Assembly: GCF_037038585.1 (NCBI RefSeq) | Contig: NC_092523.1 | Coordinates: forward strand, 501,001-565,000 | DNA: 64,000 bases | Direction of reading: 5' to 3' | DNA from: Patagioenas fasciata | Lineage: Eukaryota > Chordata > Aves > Columbiformes > Columbidae | Part shown: in pieces, positions 1 to 10,900 of the stretch | Layout: the number at the start of each line of letters is the position of its first letter | How positions within the stretch are numbered: the first letter of the stretch is position 1 | Translations under genes and position numbers: made by a program | Notes under the pieces: model-generated | Databases searched by the model: none | Told to the model about the DNA's origin: nothing | The model's input: only the letters and a program-made list of their open reading frames with translations

Positions 1-3000
1 CCAGCTCTACTTTCCGGGGCGGCTGACGGCACCACGAGAGCAGCAGATGTGGGTTCCCCGTGCCAGACGGCAGCCTGGCCAGCTACGGTGCTGCACAAAC
101 TCCGGGTTGTGAAGTAGGTGTTACGTGCTTCACACTTGTTAACTGGAAGACTGAAAGAGCAGCCTTCACTCTTTCTGTGCAGTTTCATGCAGGACCTGGT
201 AACATCACCATAGAGCACTGGGGTCCTCAAAGGGCTCGTGAGCAAAATTCCGATGCCAGAGACCCTCGCCTGCTGTAACTTAGCAGAACAGCACAACCCA
301 CACATGCAGACGGGGCGCAGGGTCAAAAATGTTGTTACCCTGTCACCAGCACTTTGTGAGTGTGACACCACAGATGTCATTCATGCAACAGATACTTCCC
401 TCCAGTGTGAAGTTCTGTAGATTGCAGCCATTGCTCCATGGATAATTCTGCTTCTCCCATTACCTAATGAGGCCACAGCAATTAACTTCATATTAGAGCC
501 TGAGCCGACTAGTTGACTAGTAGTAAAAAAGCAAGCAAAGTCTCATAGTACTGTGTGACCACATATAATTGATTCACTTTCCCATTGGCAGTCTATGGCT
601 GGGAAGCACAGAGCACAAGAGGAGTGATGCTCTCTCGTGTCTTGTCTGAGGTTTATTTATAGGAAAAAAAAATGTGTAATTTTTGAACTGTACAGGTTTT
701 CTTAAAATGATGCTCATCCTGTCGGCAGCTGGAGAGCGCTGAGCTATCTGTGCGTGAACGGCCGCAGCCCAAGCACCGAACCCGCTCGCCAGTGCCCTGT
801 CGCGAGGCCGCAGCGCCCTGTGCGCGGGCAGCGTCCAGCACTGGGCTGTTGGTGGGGCAGGGAGGCTCTGCGCAGTAGAGCCCCCGTCGGCTAAGTGACG
901 GATAACGCAGTCCAGTAAAAATCACTTAGGCAGAGATGTAATTGCCTGGGTGAGTTATTGCCCCAGAGGCCAGATTAGCACTCTGCTTTGTGTAAATGTA
1001 CGAAGATCGGATTTACTTCTTGGCGTGCTGTTGTCAATGCAGATACAAGGGAATCTGGAAATCAGAAGGAAAGGCTCCTTTCACTGCAAGCAGACTTTTC
1101 TGCAAGGTTGCACAGGGACAGCAGCACAGACGCGAAGTGCTGTAGCAGCACTGTGCTGGGCTGCCACAGCCCCTCGCCCCGGGGGGCGCCCGCGGGTTCC
1201 CGCCGGCTGCGCGTTCGCTGGCGCATTGGGTCGCTAACCCGAGCTGTGCTCCGCAGGGCGCTGAAGGCCGAAGGCGTCTGCGAGTCTGTGCTCCACGGCC
1301 TGCCCCTCATCATCAGGCCCACGAGCTGCTGGCAGCTGGACTGGGATGAACTGGAGATCAACCAGCACAGCTTCCACGCTCTGTGCCACAGCCTCCTGGT
1401 GAGTGTGCGCAGGCTGCAGCCTCGTGGCAGGGATTGCCCCAGGAAGGAGCTGTTAGTGCACACTTAGCGAGACCTGTGCAGCCCATGCCAGAAAATGCTT
1501 CAAAAGCTGCAGCTTCCTCTCACGGGCCAGAGCTGGGCTTGTAAATCCTCCCAGCCGGTGCATCCTCTGGAAAGATGCTACAGCACGTCAAACCTTAGAG
1601 AAGACTCCCTGGCCTATCAGAAATCCGGTGTTTGCGGGTATGGGGGGCAGAAGTCAGGGTTGGAGTTAGACATGCATCTCTGACTGCGAAAATGATTCAC
1701 CAAGGCTGGGGATGTGGAGGACTTCCCATTACTAACAAGTCATAAAGCCAAATTGGATGTTTTTCTTAAGAATTGACTTGCATTCAGTTAAAGCCCCAAA
1801 CTTCATACTGTCCTCAACTGTAATGCAGAATAGCGTCCTTATTCTGATGTGTGCGACTATCTCTGCTCCTGAACCCAGCAGCCCCTGCAGCAAAAGCGCT
1901 GGAAGAAGCGGCTATTGCCTGTTGTTCACATTGGGTTTGGTTTTTGCTGTTTAGAAAAGGAAGTGGATGCTTTTGGCCAAACGCGAGCCACAGAACAGTA
2001 GTCCAAACTGGAGCAGCGTGGTGCATCCCTACTACGTCATTGTTCCTTCCGACTCCGCCACGCTCCTCCTCAAAGCCGTGGCCACCAGAGAGCTCCTGCT
2101 GCCGGCGACCGTCCCGGCGCTCCTGGCCGAGCACCCCGAGCGAGCGCGCGGCCCCGTGGAGGTGAGCGAGCGGCAGCCCCGCGCCAGCGCCGGGAAGGGG
2201 GCCGGGGGTACAGGCAGGGACCAGAGGCACCATCGGCCTTCACGCGCAGGACACGCAGCTGCTGCTGAAGGTGCATCCACCTCCCTCATTGCGGGAAAAC
2301 ACAGATCTCAGGCTGCAGAGCGGTGCTTTAGGCATCAATACATGAAGTGTCTCTGTTTCTTCCAATAGATTCAGGTTTCCCATTTCCTGTTGTGCATCCA
2401 TGTGTTCTTCTCCCGAGTTCTCTGCTTCAGGTGATGCCAGGAAGGGCAGAGCCTTCACTACCGATCTTAGCAGATGAGCAGAGGAGGAAACAGCTGTGCA
2501 AATGTCTAGTGACAGCAGGAATAGGATGTAGCTCTCCAACCTTCTTCCCAGCAGCCAATGTGTCCTGCAGCTTTCTTCACAGACAGCAAATGCCTGTCCT
2601 TTGAGCAGCGTTGCACGTCTGTTGTGGGAAAGCTGTGAAAGGGCGCTCCAGCTCCTCGGCCGATTCTGGGCACGGGGGAGGTAGCACTGCACCTTCCAAG
2701 GGAACACTTACATGCATTAAGACGTGGTTGCAGCTGGCACTTGTTCTATACACAGCTAAGAGAGGTCCTTGTGGGCAGCAGCACAGCCAAAGATCCCTTC
2801 TCCCATGACTGCAGGGTGGCACAGGGTGACGGTGGCATTCAGACCTGCAGAAACAGCCTTGACAGTAAAACCAACAAAAACCCAAGCAAACCCCCCAGCC
2901 TCTGCTCCTCAGATCTTGTAGCCACTGGGTTTTTTCTTCTGTCTGAGCAGAGTGCCCTGAACAGCCTGGAAGTGGAAGTTGCTTATAACCCCCTGCACCT

Positions 3001-3786
3001 CAAAAGCAACCTCTACAAATACTTGAAGAGTGTGTTGTACAAACCTCTGCAGAGGCAGCCAGCCCAGCCCAGGGACCAGCGACCGGAGCGGCAGCAGCCC
3101 AAGCAGGTACATCTCGTGGCTCTGCCCGCAAGGGGCCGAGGGCAGCTCCGCGCCACAGGAACGGCAGCACAGGGACAGCAGCGCGTGGCAGGGGCAGCGT
3201 CCATGTGCAGCCAGCAGAGCAGGGGGACGGCTGCAGCACGAGCTCACGCAGCCGGCAGAGCGGGGGAAAGGCTGCAGCACGAGCTCACGCAGCCGGCAGA
3301 GCGGGGGAAAGGCTGCAGCACGAGCTCACGCAGCCGGCAGAGCGGAGGGAAAGGCTGCAGCACGAGCTCACGCAGCCGGCAGAGCGGGGGGACGGCTGCA
3401 GCACGAGCTCACGCAGCCGGCAGAGCGGGGGAAAGGCTGCAGCACGAGCTCACGCAGCCGGCAGAGCGGGGGAAAGGCTGCAGCACGAGCTCACGCAGCC
3501 GGCAGAGCGGGGGGACGGCTGCAGCACGAGCTCACGCAGCTGAGAACGGGGATGCTGAGCAGCTGGCACACGCAGCACAGCTGGGCAGTGGACAAGCCAG
3601 CGCCTCCTGCCACAGGTGCATTCACAGTCTGTCCCTGTGTTGCAGCATCAGAGCAGAGCCAAAGCCACGGTGGCACCTCTTCTGATGGCTCCTTCTCCTG
3701 TACAAGTGCTCAGACCAGCAGCAGCCCAGAGAGATTCCTGTGAGCACTCCCTGTTCCCCAATGAGGACGAAGAGTTCCTGCAGTGA
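1..3786 (+). CDS. M1AP: M1AP (meiosis 1 associated protein), 3' exons, 5' end outside window
   Basis: Five exons are readable: 1-113 (cut by the window edge), 1257-1398, 1955-2161, 2951-3106 and 3646-3786, ending in TGA. They join in frame to give the last 252 residues, with canonical GT/AG sites at each join. The peptide follows human M1AP (recalled) closely: RPTSCWQLDWDELE, FHALCHSLL, LLLKAVATREL and YNPLHLKSNLYK each have a clear human counterpart, and the junction RVVK/ALKAEG matches human QVIK/ALKSSG. M1AP is a vertebrate germline protein needed for male meiosis I; it has no catalytic motif that I can see. The last exon encodes a basic, Ala/Pro-rich tail ending DEEFLQ. The gene converges on DOK1, as in human. 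Identity is firm. The only doubt is the exact use of the last intron, which holds a minisatellite. Confidence 0.93.
114..1256 (+). other. M1AP intron
   Basis: Intron between the donor gtaggt at 114 and the acceptor ccgcag at 1251-1256. It has ordinary base composition, with a short A/T-rich part near 480-560. I see no exon, RNA gene or repeat in it. Confidence 0.75.
3229..3541 (+). repeat. 41-bp minisatellite in last M1AP intron
   Basis: Near-identical units of 41 bp (one is 42) start at 3229, 3270, 3311, 3353, 3394, 3435, 3476 and 3517, about 7.6 copies. Each begins with GGCTGCAGCACGAG and ends in a G/A-rich run. The copies differ at only a few positions, so expansion looks recent. The array has no stop in several frames, which produces spurious reading frames. 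It fills more than half of the 539-base intron 3107-3645. Confidence 0.95.
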
Positions 3787-4745
3787 ACCCGGTGCTGCCG
3801 AGCCTGCCCGCGTGCCGCGAGGGGCCTGGCTGCTTCCTCGGCCACCAAACCTGCACGCTGGGCCAGCAGCAGTCAGGCAAGACACGGAGCTTGGCCTTGG
3901 TCAGACTCACATTTCCCATCGTTCGTTCCTCCTCGTTGTTTTATGGTTCTGTTAGTCACCAGGTCAGTCTGCAGGACGCTTGCTGCTCTGGGGCCCTCTG
4001 TGCAGACATTCTGGTCCCCCCGCAGCACCCCCTATTTCCCACTCTCGTCAGCACATCGCCAGCACACCTCACATCTCGGTTTCTGGGACTAGGTTAGTAC
4101 AGGCCACAAACCACACGCTGCCGTCAGCGGGTGCAGAAAAGCGGCAAGGCAGGCGCTGAGGAAGTCAGACAGCTAAAGCAGGTAGTGACGCCAGCTGCTC
4201 TCACCCTGCAGGGACAGGTTCACTGGGGTATTTGAACAGGCATAGAACAGGGGTTTGAATTTAATCTGAAAGCCCAGAAGCCAAGAGCAGCGTTACCTGT
4301 GATGACGTCTGTCTGCTTGCTCCCATGGACAACGTCTCCGTCCAGCTCCCCAGCTCACGACGCGGCTGTGGCCGGTGCCGCGGCAGCTGTGCCGCCCGCT
4401 GGCTGCTGCACGGTGCCACTCGGAGCCGCAGCACAGCGCCGCTCTCCCCCCGCGGCCCATGGCACCCACGGGGCTGTTCTGCAAGCCAGCACAGCAGTGT
4501 TTCCTGGCAGGGTTCAGAAGACGGAGCTGGTGTGGAGCTCTCCAGAGCTTCTGCCCCACACCCGCACAGACACCAGCCTGGTTTTCAGTGCGGGTCTGGG
4601 ACAAGCGCTCCTGGCAGGGCAGCTCGACTGAGCCAAGGTGGGGGGGGTCTCACTGGGCTTCTGGGGACCAAGCACCAGCAGGGGTTTGTGTTCTACTTTG
4701 TTCTGACAAGCTGTTTCAAAATAAAGTTATTGACAGAACGTTCCC
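3787..4745 (+). other. M1AP 3' untranslated region
   Basis: Non-coding tail from the stop codon at 3784-3786 to just past the AATAAA at 4720-4725. No stable structure or repeat was seen. The 3' end is inferred from the signal only. Confidence 0.7.
4720..4725 (+). terminator. M1AP polyadenylation signal AATAAA
   Basis: A canonical hexamer on the plus strand, 934 bases after the stop codon, and the first AATAAA downstream of the M1AP coding end. Confidence 0.8.
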
Positions 4746-5280
4746 TCAGTGCCTGTAGTTCCTAACATGCGCTGCATGCAGCAGCCCCGGCACCCAGCCG
4801 AGTCCTGAGAAGCGGCTGCAGGTGACCAAGTGCGCAATGCGAACGCCACATTCCCGGGGGCTGAGCAGTGGAGCGGAGCCAGCAGAGCCACCTCTGTTCC
4901 CGGGCCCCACTCGGTGGCAGGCGCTGCAGCTGCTGGCCCTGTGCTGACACAGCCCAGCCAACCTGGGGCACGGGCTTTCAGCAGAGCGGGGGGCACCCAG
5001 GCGTCCCACGGCCCTTGGGCTGGGTAGAAACAAACAAAGCAAACAAAGGACCATTTCTGCAGGGTAAGAAACAGGTGCAGCGAGCGGCCAAGCATGAGCC
5101 ACATCCCCGCACCTCGGCACAGCCGCCATCAGGACGGGCTGCCCGGTGCCACGTCCGAGGGCACAGACTGAATGGGATGTGCCACAGCTGCGTTCCAGCT
5201 GCACCCAGGGGCTTCACACAGAAATTAGCTGTAAGGAGACAGTGGAAGTGAGGCAAACGGAAGGGAAAGGCGGCCAAAGA

Positions 5281-5757
5281 TCAGAGGGCTGGAGCACCTT
5301 CCATGTGAGAACAGGCTGAGAGTTTGGGTTGTTTAATGGAGAGGGGAGGGAGAGGGGAGGGGGAGAGGGGAGGGGGGAGGGGGGAGGGGGGAGGGGGAGG
5401 GGGGAGGGGGAGAGGAGCTCCAGGCAGAACTCCGTGCAGCCTCCAGTACCTAAAAGGACCTACAAAAAGGCTGAGGAAGGACTTTTTACAAGGACATGGA
5501 GTGATAGGACAAGGGGTCACAATTTTACACTCAAAGAGGGGAGATTTACATTAGATATCAAGAAGAAATCCTTCCCCATGAGGGTGGTGAGACCCTGGCC
5601 CAGGCTGCCCAGAGCAGCTGTGGGTGCCCCTTGTGTGTTCCAGGCTGGACGGGGCTCGGAGCAGCCTGGCCGGTGGACAGTGCACCTGCCCACGGCAGGG
5701 GGGTGGAACTAGACCATCTTTTAGGGTTCCTTCCAATCCAAACCATCCCGTGAAGGC
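5281..5757 (+). mobile_element. CR1 LINE, 3' fragment, interrupted by a GA-rich run
   Basis: The sequence follows the 3' end of bird CR1 elements: an opening ggagcacc..gtgagaacaggctgag, then ataggacaaggggtcaca, then gatttacattagatat, a part reading gtggtgagaccctggcccag, and a close at ttccttccaatccaaacc. CR1 is the main non-LTR retrotransposon of birds and reptiles. The copy is 5'-truncated and diverged, and the usual ATTCTATGA end repeats are missing. A purine run replaces part of its middle. It lies in the convergent gap between the M1AP and DOK1 3' ends. Confidence 0.88.
5337..5420 (+). repeat. GGGGA-type purine run inside CR1
   Basis: About 84 bases of almost pure G and A, mainly GGGGAGG units, on the plus strand. 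It lies where CR1 copies normally read gagaagagaagg, so it probably grew from that short purine tract. Its long G runs could form quadruplexes. Confidence 0.9.
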
Positions 5758-7515
5758 AGACAGGAGAAACCCTAATCTAGGCAGCAGCCAGGAAGATCAT
5801 AATCTGCTCCTAAAGCCGGTTCACTGCTGTGACCAGCCAAGGGCTCGCTCCGCACTTACCTTCTCATGCTTTCCCCAAGCTGCTCTTGCACCCGAGGTGC
5901 TGCCAGAGCGGAGGTGACAGAGCAGCCTGGGCGGGTGACGGATCTGGTCCACAACGCCGAGTCAGAACAGACCGGACTGTCCCTCCTACCAGCAGAGACC
6001 AGGAGCCGTCCCCGCTGCACGCGCTTGTCGTGTGGCAGGGTGCGTAAACAAAGCAGGGCACGCGCAGGACTGTCCCTTAAGTCTTGTGCATTTATGTCTT
6101 AGTCCCACGACTGCTGTTACGAGAGGATGTCATTGCTGAAGCAAGAAAAATAAGACCGCTTTCCTTTCAGCCCAGAGGACCATAGGGCTGTGCAGCCATC
6201 ACTAATCCGGCACAGGTGCTGGAGCACTTCTCTTCCTAACCATCAGCCCCTTTACTGGAAGCCAGGTCAGCCACCGCGTGTCTGTCACGCACAGCTCCGC
6301 AGGACAGAGCGGACACCGCGCTCAGATGCAGCGACCACAGTGACAGAGATGCACAAACACCCCAGCCCTGCGGAAGGGACGGCCCCGGGGCTCCGCTCCG
6401 GGGAGGCTGCTCCTCATTTAAGAGCCTTGAAGCCTCACACTGGAGACAGGAGCAGGGACAATAGGCAGGGGCTTGGCCTCCCCACCAAGCAATGCCCAGA
6501 GCTCTTCTCCGGGGCAGGCGGCAGAACTGCACAAGACGAGACCACCCAGAGCAGCCGTGAGCAGCAGGTACCTGCTGCTCGTCCCAGGCAGGAACCGCCT
6601 CGGCCTCTCTCAGAAACCCCTTCGGCTTCTTCCCTTGCCCTGCAGCCAAACCCGAATGTGGAACAGGACCCCGCACAGGAGAACAAACACAGACTGGTCC
6701 CGGCTACAGCTGTGCTGTGTCACCACAGGACTGAGCTCCCCCCTGCACCCGGGCATCAGACAAACGCCCAGCCGGGACCCGCTGCCTTGTCACCATCCCA
6801 CCAGCCTGGGGATCTGACCGTCCAGACCCCTGGGTCTGTGCTGGGGCTGCAGAGGCCGCGCTCGGTGCTCTGCACAGGCGCATCGGGCCAGGAAACGGGC
6901 AGACGTCGGCGGCAGCCCCAGCCGATACCAAGGCACCGCTCCAGCCCCACGCAAAGGGACACGGCATCTCAAAACCACCACCAGCACCAAAAGAACAAGC
7001 TGTTTTCTCCCCCGCGCAGGTTTCTGCCCAGCCACAGCCAAACGCCCAGCCTTGGACCACACAGCACAGACCACTGACCTTGCCACTGAAGTCAACGGGA
7101 CCCAGGCTGGGCCGTCCCAGGCCTTTCAAGGGCAGCTGGGAGAGGGGGAAACCAGCAGAGGGATCAGGGTGGGGAAGGAGAGATCCTGCGACTGATCCAC
7201 AGCTGCTGAGCTGCAGCAGAGCTGGAGCCCGCCCTGCCCAGCCTTACAACACCCTGTGCCCCAATCAGCACGTAAACGTACCTGCCAGCCTGACTCCCGT
7301 AGCCCCTGATCCCGACATCGGGACATCTGACCGCAGCTCAAGGCGCCACGCGCTCTTTTCCCTGTGGTCCCCTTGGCTCAGCAGCTCCGGCACAGACAAA
7401 CGAGCCAGCACGTGAGCACGGCTCAGCCGGCCGGCTCCGCAGCACCGCGCCAGCACCGCGCCAGCACCGCGCCAGCCACGGGCCTCGCACCTGGACATGC
7501 CACAGGCAAATGCTT
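5758..7515. other. Intergenic gap between M1AP and DOK1 3' ends
   Basis: Unique, moderately GC-rich sequence. A plus-strand open stretch at 6190-7077 has no recognisable protein content. Three to four copies of an 11-base CAGCACCGCGC unit lie near 7437-7475. No gene is supported. Confidence 0.7.
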
Positions 7516-7534
7516 CATTCTCAGACACACAGAT

Positions 7535-7540
7535 TTTAAT
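7535..7540 (-). terminator. DOK1 polyadenylation signal ATTAAA
   Basis: TTTAAT on the plus strand reads ATTAAA on the minus strand, 364 bases beyond the DOK1 stop, in an A/T-rich pocket within GC-rich DNA. Confidence 0.65.
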
Positions 7541-7903
7541 ATTAAAATAATTTTGTATAAAAATACTTTTGGAAACTGATGGCGAGCAGTCTCCCAGGCA
7601 CCACAATGGGCGCCCCGGCCCTGTGGGCTGGTCAGAGCGAGCGGAGCAGCGGCAGCAGGGCAGCCCCGCCAGCTGGTCGGGTGGCAGCGGAACCAGCACC
7701 AGAGCGGGGGCCACGCCGGCACCCACAGCAGCCACGGCTGTGCCGCTCTCGCTGCGGACAGGGCTCGGGGAGGCACAGCCCTCGGGGACCTGAGACGGAG
7801 CAGACCCAGCCCCGAGCCACCCTGGACCTGGGGCCAGCAGCCACGGCCACCCACGAGCAGCCCCGACCCCAGCCCCTCTGGGCAGGCATGGAGCAGCAGC
7901 ACA

Positions 7904-10900
7904 CTAAATCTCTCCCAGGTCCTCATAGACGGGTAACAAGTTGCACTCATCCACAGACTGCTCCTTCTGCTTGTTCTGGGGCTTCACCACCCGGCTGTAC
8001 AGCCCCTGCACGTTGTTGTTGTTGTTGCTGCTGTTGAGGCCGGGTTTGACGACCCCCTTCTCCGGAGCAGCGCTCCCCCGCTGCCGGCCAACGTCCCTGC
8101 TCCGCTCGGCGCCTTTAGGGACCAAGGCTGCCGGGGGCTTGGGGGCAGGCACCGGCTTGGGGCCCTTGGCCTTGGCCTGGAAGGCGGGTACCGAGTAGTC
8201 GTCAGTGCTGGGGTTGTAGGGGTATTCGTAGCCGGCGTGGCCGTCATGGCCCTGGGTGCGCCAGGCATCGCCCGGGGTTCGCGCCTCGTCATAGATGCAG
8301 GCGGCGGGGGGCAGCGAGCGGGGGGCGCGGCCCTCGGGCTCATCGTAGATGTGCTCCCCGCGCGGGGAGGCCGGGCCGGGCCCCTCGGCCTGCGCCCGCT
8401 CATACGCGGCCGAGTACAGCAGCGCCGGCGGCCGGAGCTTTGCCTCGTCCTTGGCCCCGCCGGCAGGTTTGCTGTCCACGGGGTCCGAGTACAGCGGGTC
8501 CGGCCGGGGCCGCGCGCCCTTCACCGAGTCCAGCGGCTCCGAGTACACGCAGGACGGGTCCTCGGCCGGCAGCACAGCGCAGGGCGCCCGGGGCAGCGGG
8601 GAGCACGGGGGCGTGCTCAGCACCGCGGGCTTGCCCGGCGGCACAGGGAGCTCCGGCAGAGTCCGGCTCTTCAGCAGACACGCGGCGTCTCTCTCCTCTG
8701 CTGCCGCGCCGGGCCTGGGCGCCAGCCCCGCTTTGGGTGCCGCGGTGTCATCCCCCTGCGCAGGCAGCTCCAGGCTCAGGGAGTCGGCCAGGGCCTGGCG
8801 GAGCAGCACCACGCCGGGGCTGTCCGAGTCCAGAGAGCCACAGCTCTGCCGGTTCTCCTGCACCTGTGCCTTCTGCTCGCGGATGGAGGCTTCCACCAGC
8901 TGGAAGATCTCGTTGCCCTGCTTGGTCTCAAAGGTGAAGTTCCCCGGGCCAGAGTCGCAGCGCCTGCCAGCTTCAAAGGAGAACATCACCTGCGGGGGAG
9001 CGAGGGGGTCAGACCCGCGCTGCGCAGGCTGCGTGCATCCTGCCGAAGGGCGCGGGGCCGCGGCGCCAACCCCGCACGAGACCTCACTGAGCATCCCGCT
9101 CCCCGCAGCTCGGCCAGCGCCGCCTGGGGACACGCTGCGCGCGGGGAGGCTGCGCTGCCCGGCAGAACAGGCGCCAAACTGGAGCAGGGTGCACACTTGA
9201 GGGGACACCCCCACGAGACACCCCTGGTCAGAGATGCAGGTCCTGCTGCCCCACGCGAGCAATTCCAGCACCTGGCACCAGATAGCGCAGGAATAACACA
9301 CAGTTAGCACTGGGAACGAGCAGCGTGAGAAGACCAGTGACAGCTCAGCAGGCAGAACCGTTACGGGTACCTCGGGTAAGTCAGCATTAGTCAGGCAGAA
9401 GGGAAGCGATCCCGAGCGGGAGATACGAGACAGAGAAACACGGCTTTCCACAGGAAAAAGGTCAGAACCAGCAGTTTGGCTACCAGTAGCAAGCAAAGCA
9501 TTTGCCTCACCAGCGTCACTCTGTTAACGGTATAAAGTACCGTAAAGAGAAGTCTTGCACCAAGGCTGTTCCTCAGGCCTGAACGCAGCCCCCCCAAACC
9601 TTGGCCTCTGAACCCAGGTGGGTTCCCTGCCTCACCGCATCTCCCGTGGGCAGCAGCGGCCTCTGGGGCCAGCCCCCGTTTGTGGGTCCGTGCTGCCGAG
9701 CGCAAGCCAGCTGTCGCGGCGCAGGGACGGGGTGCAGCGCCTGCTCCTCGCGGCGCGGCTCTCGCCCTGCCCCGGCCACAGGCCCTGCGGACGTGCCACA
9801 CGCCTCCACAGGAGCAGCTCGGCTTCTGCTTCTGTTCTGATAAAGCGCCACAGAACACATGGCCAGCAAACTGCAGCTGACACCATCACTTCTATAAACG
9901 GCTCTGGGAGCCACTTCCTCCCACCCAGCGCCACAGGTGCCTCCTGCGATCCAGGGAGCAGCAAGTGAGACTGGGGACCCGCTGCTGGAGGGCACTGGAG
10001 AGGGGACACGGTCCAGCCCGGCTAAGAGCAGCGCGCCCCGCAAGGTAAACAAGCCCAGAGTAACTGGTGTCTCACACAGCTCCTCCTGCTCTGGCCACCC
10101 TCCTTCAGAGGGAACCGCGGACCCTGGAGGCCGGGGACGGCTTGTGCACAGCATGGAGGGACACGCCAGCCCACGGCACGGCCTGCAGAACCGCAGCGGG
10201 ACGAGGACCGGAGGGGGCCCTGCACAGCCATGCCCTCGCGGGGACGGGAGTCCCGCCAGCCCACGCGCCTGCGTGCTGGCACAGGCGGGAGCCGAGGGCA
10301 GACAGGACCACAGATACCCTGGGGACCCTGCCACGGGCACCCCCTGCCCCCACCTTGTCCCGGCCGTATCTCCGCAGCAGCCGGTAGGGCCAGACGTAGA
10401 GGGTCTCGTTTGTCCGCGGGTCCTTCAGGACGAGGCTGTCACGCTCGGCCTTGAGCACATAGGCGCCACGCAGCTCGCACCGCTCCGCAGCCTCGGTCCG
10501 TTGCACCGTCACCCAGAAGGCGTTCACTGCGGGGACAGGGGCTCAGGGGATGGTAGAGGAAGCCACGTCCCCAGGCAAGGCCTCGTCCTGCCCCCCGAGC
10601 AGCAGCAGCACAGGCCCGCAGAAAGCGGTCCAAGGTCAGGGCAGGTCCCACCTTCGTCTCTGGAGCAGTAGATGGAGTTCACGGCCATCTCCAGGGCTGG
10701 CGCCTCCCCGCTGCCCTCTCTGCCACGCTGGGCCACCATGCCAGCATTGCTGGAGCCACCTCCCTGACAAGGGAGAGCAGATCAGCCCCAGTCCCCAGCT
10801 CCCACATCAGCCCCTGCACCCCCAGCCCCGTGTCGCCTGGGGCCCACCGCCCTCCCCAAGGACCTGCCCAGCCCCACACAGCTCGGTCGCCCTGCAGCTG

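Noticed and set aside
6190-7077. 295-codon plus-strand frame between M1AP and DOK1
   Set aside because: Low-complexity composition typical of GC-rich DNA, no recognisable domain.
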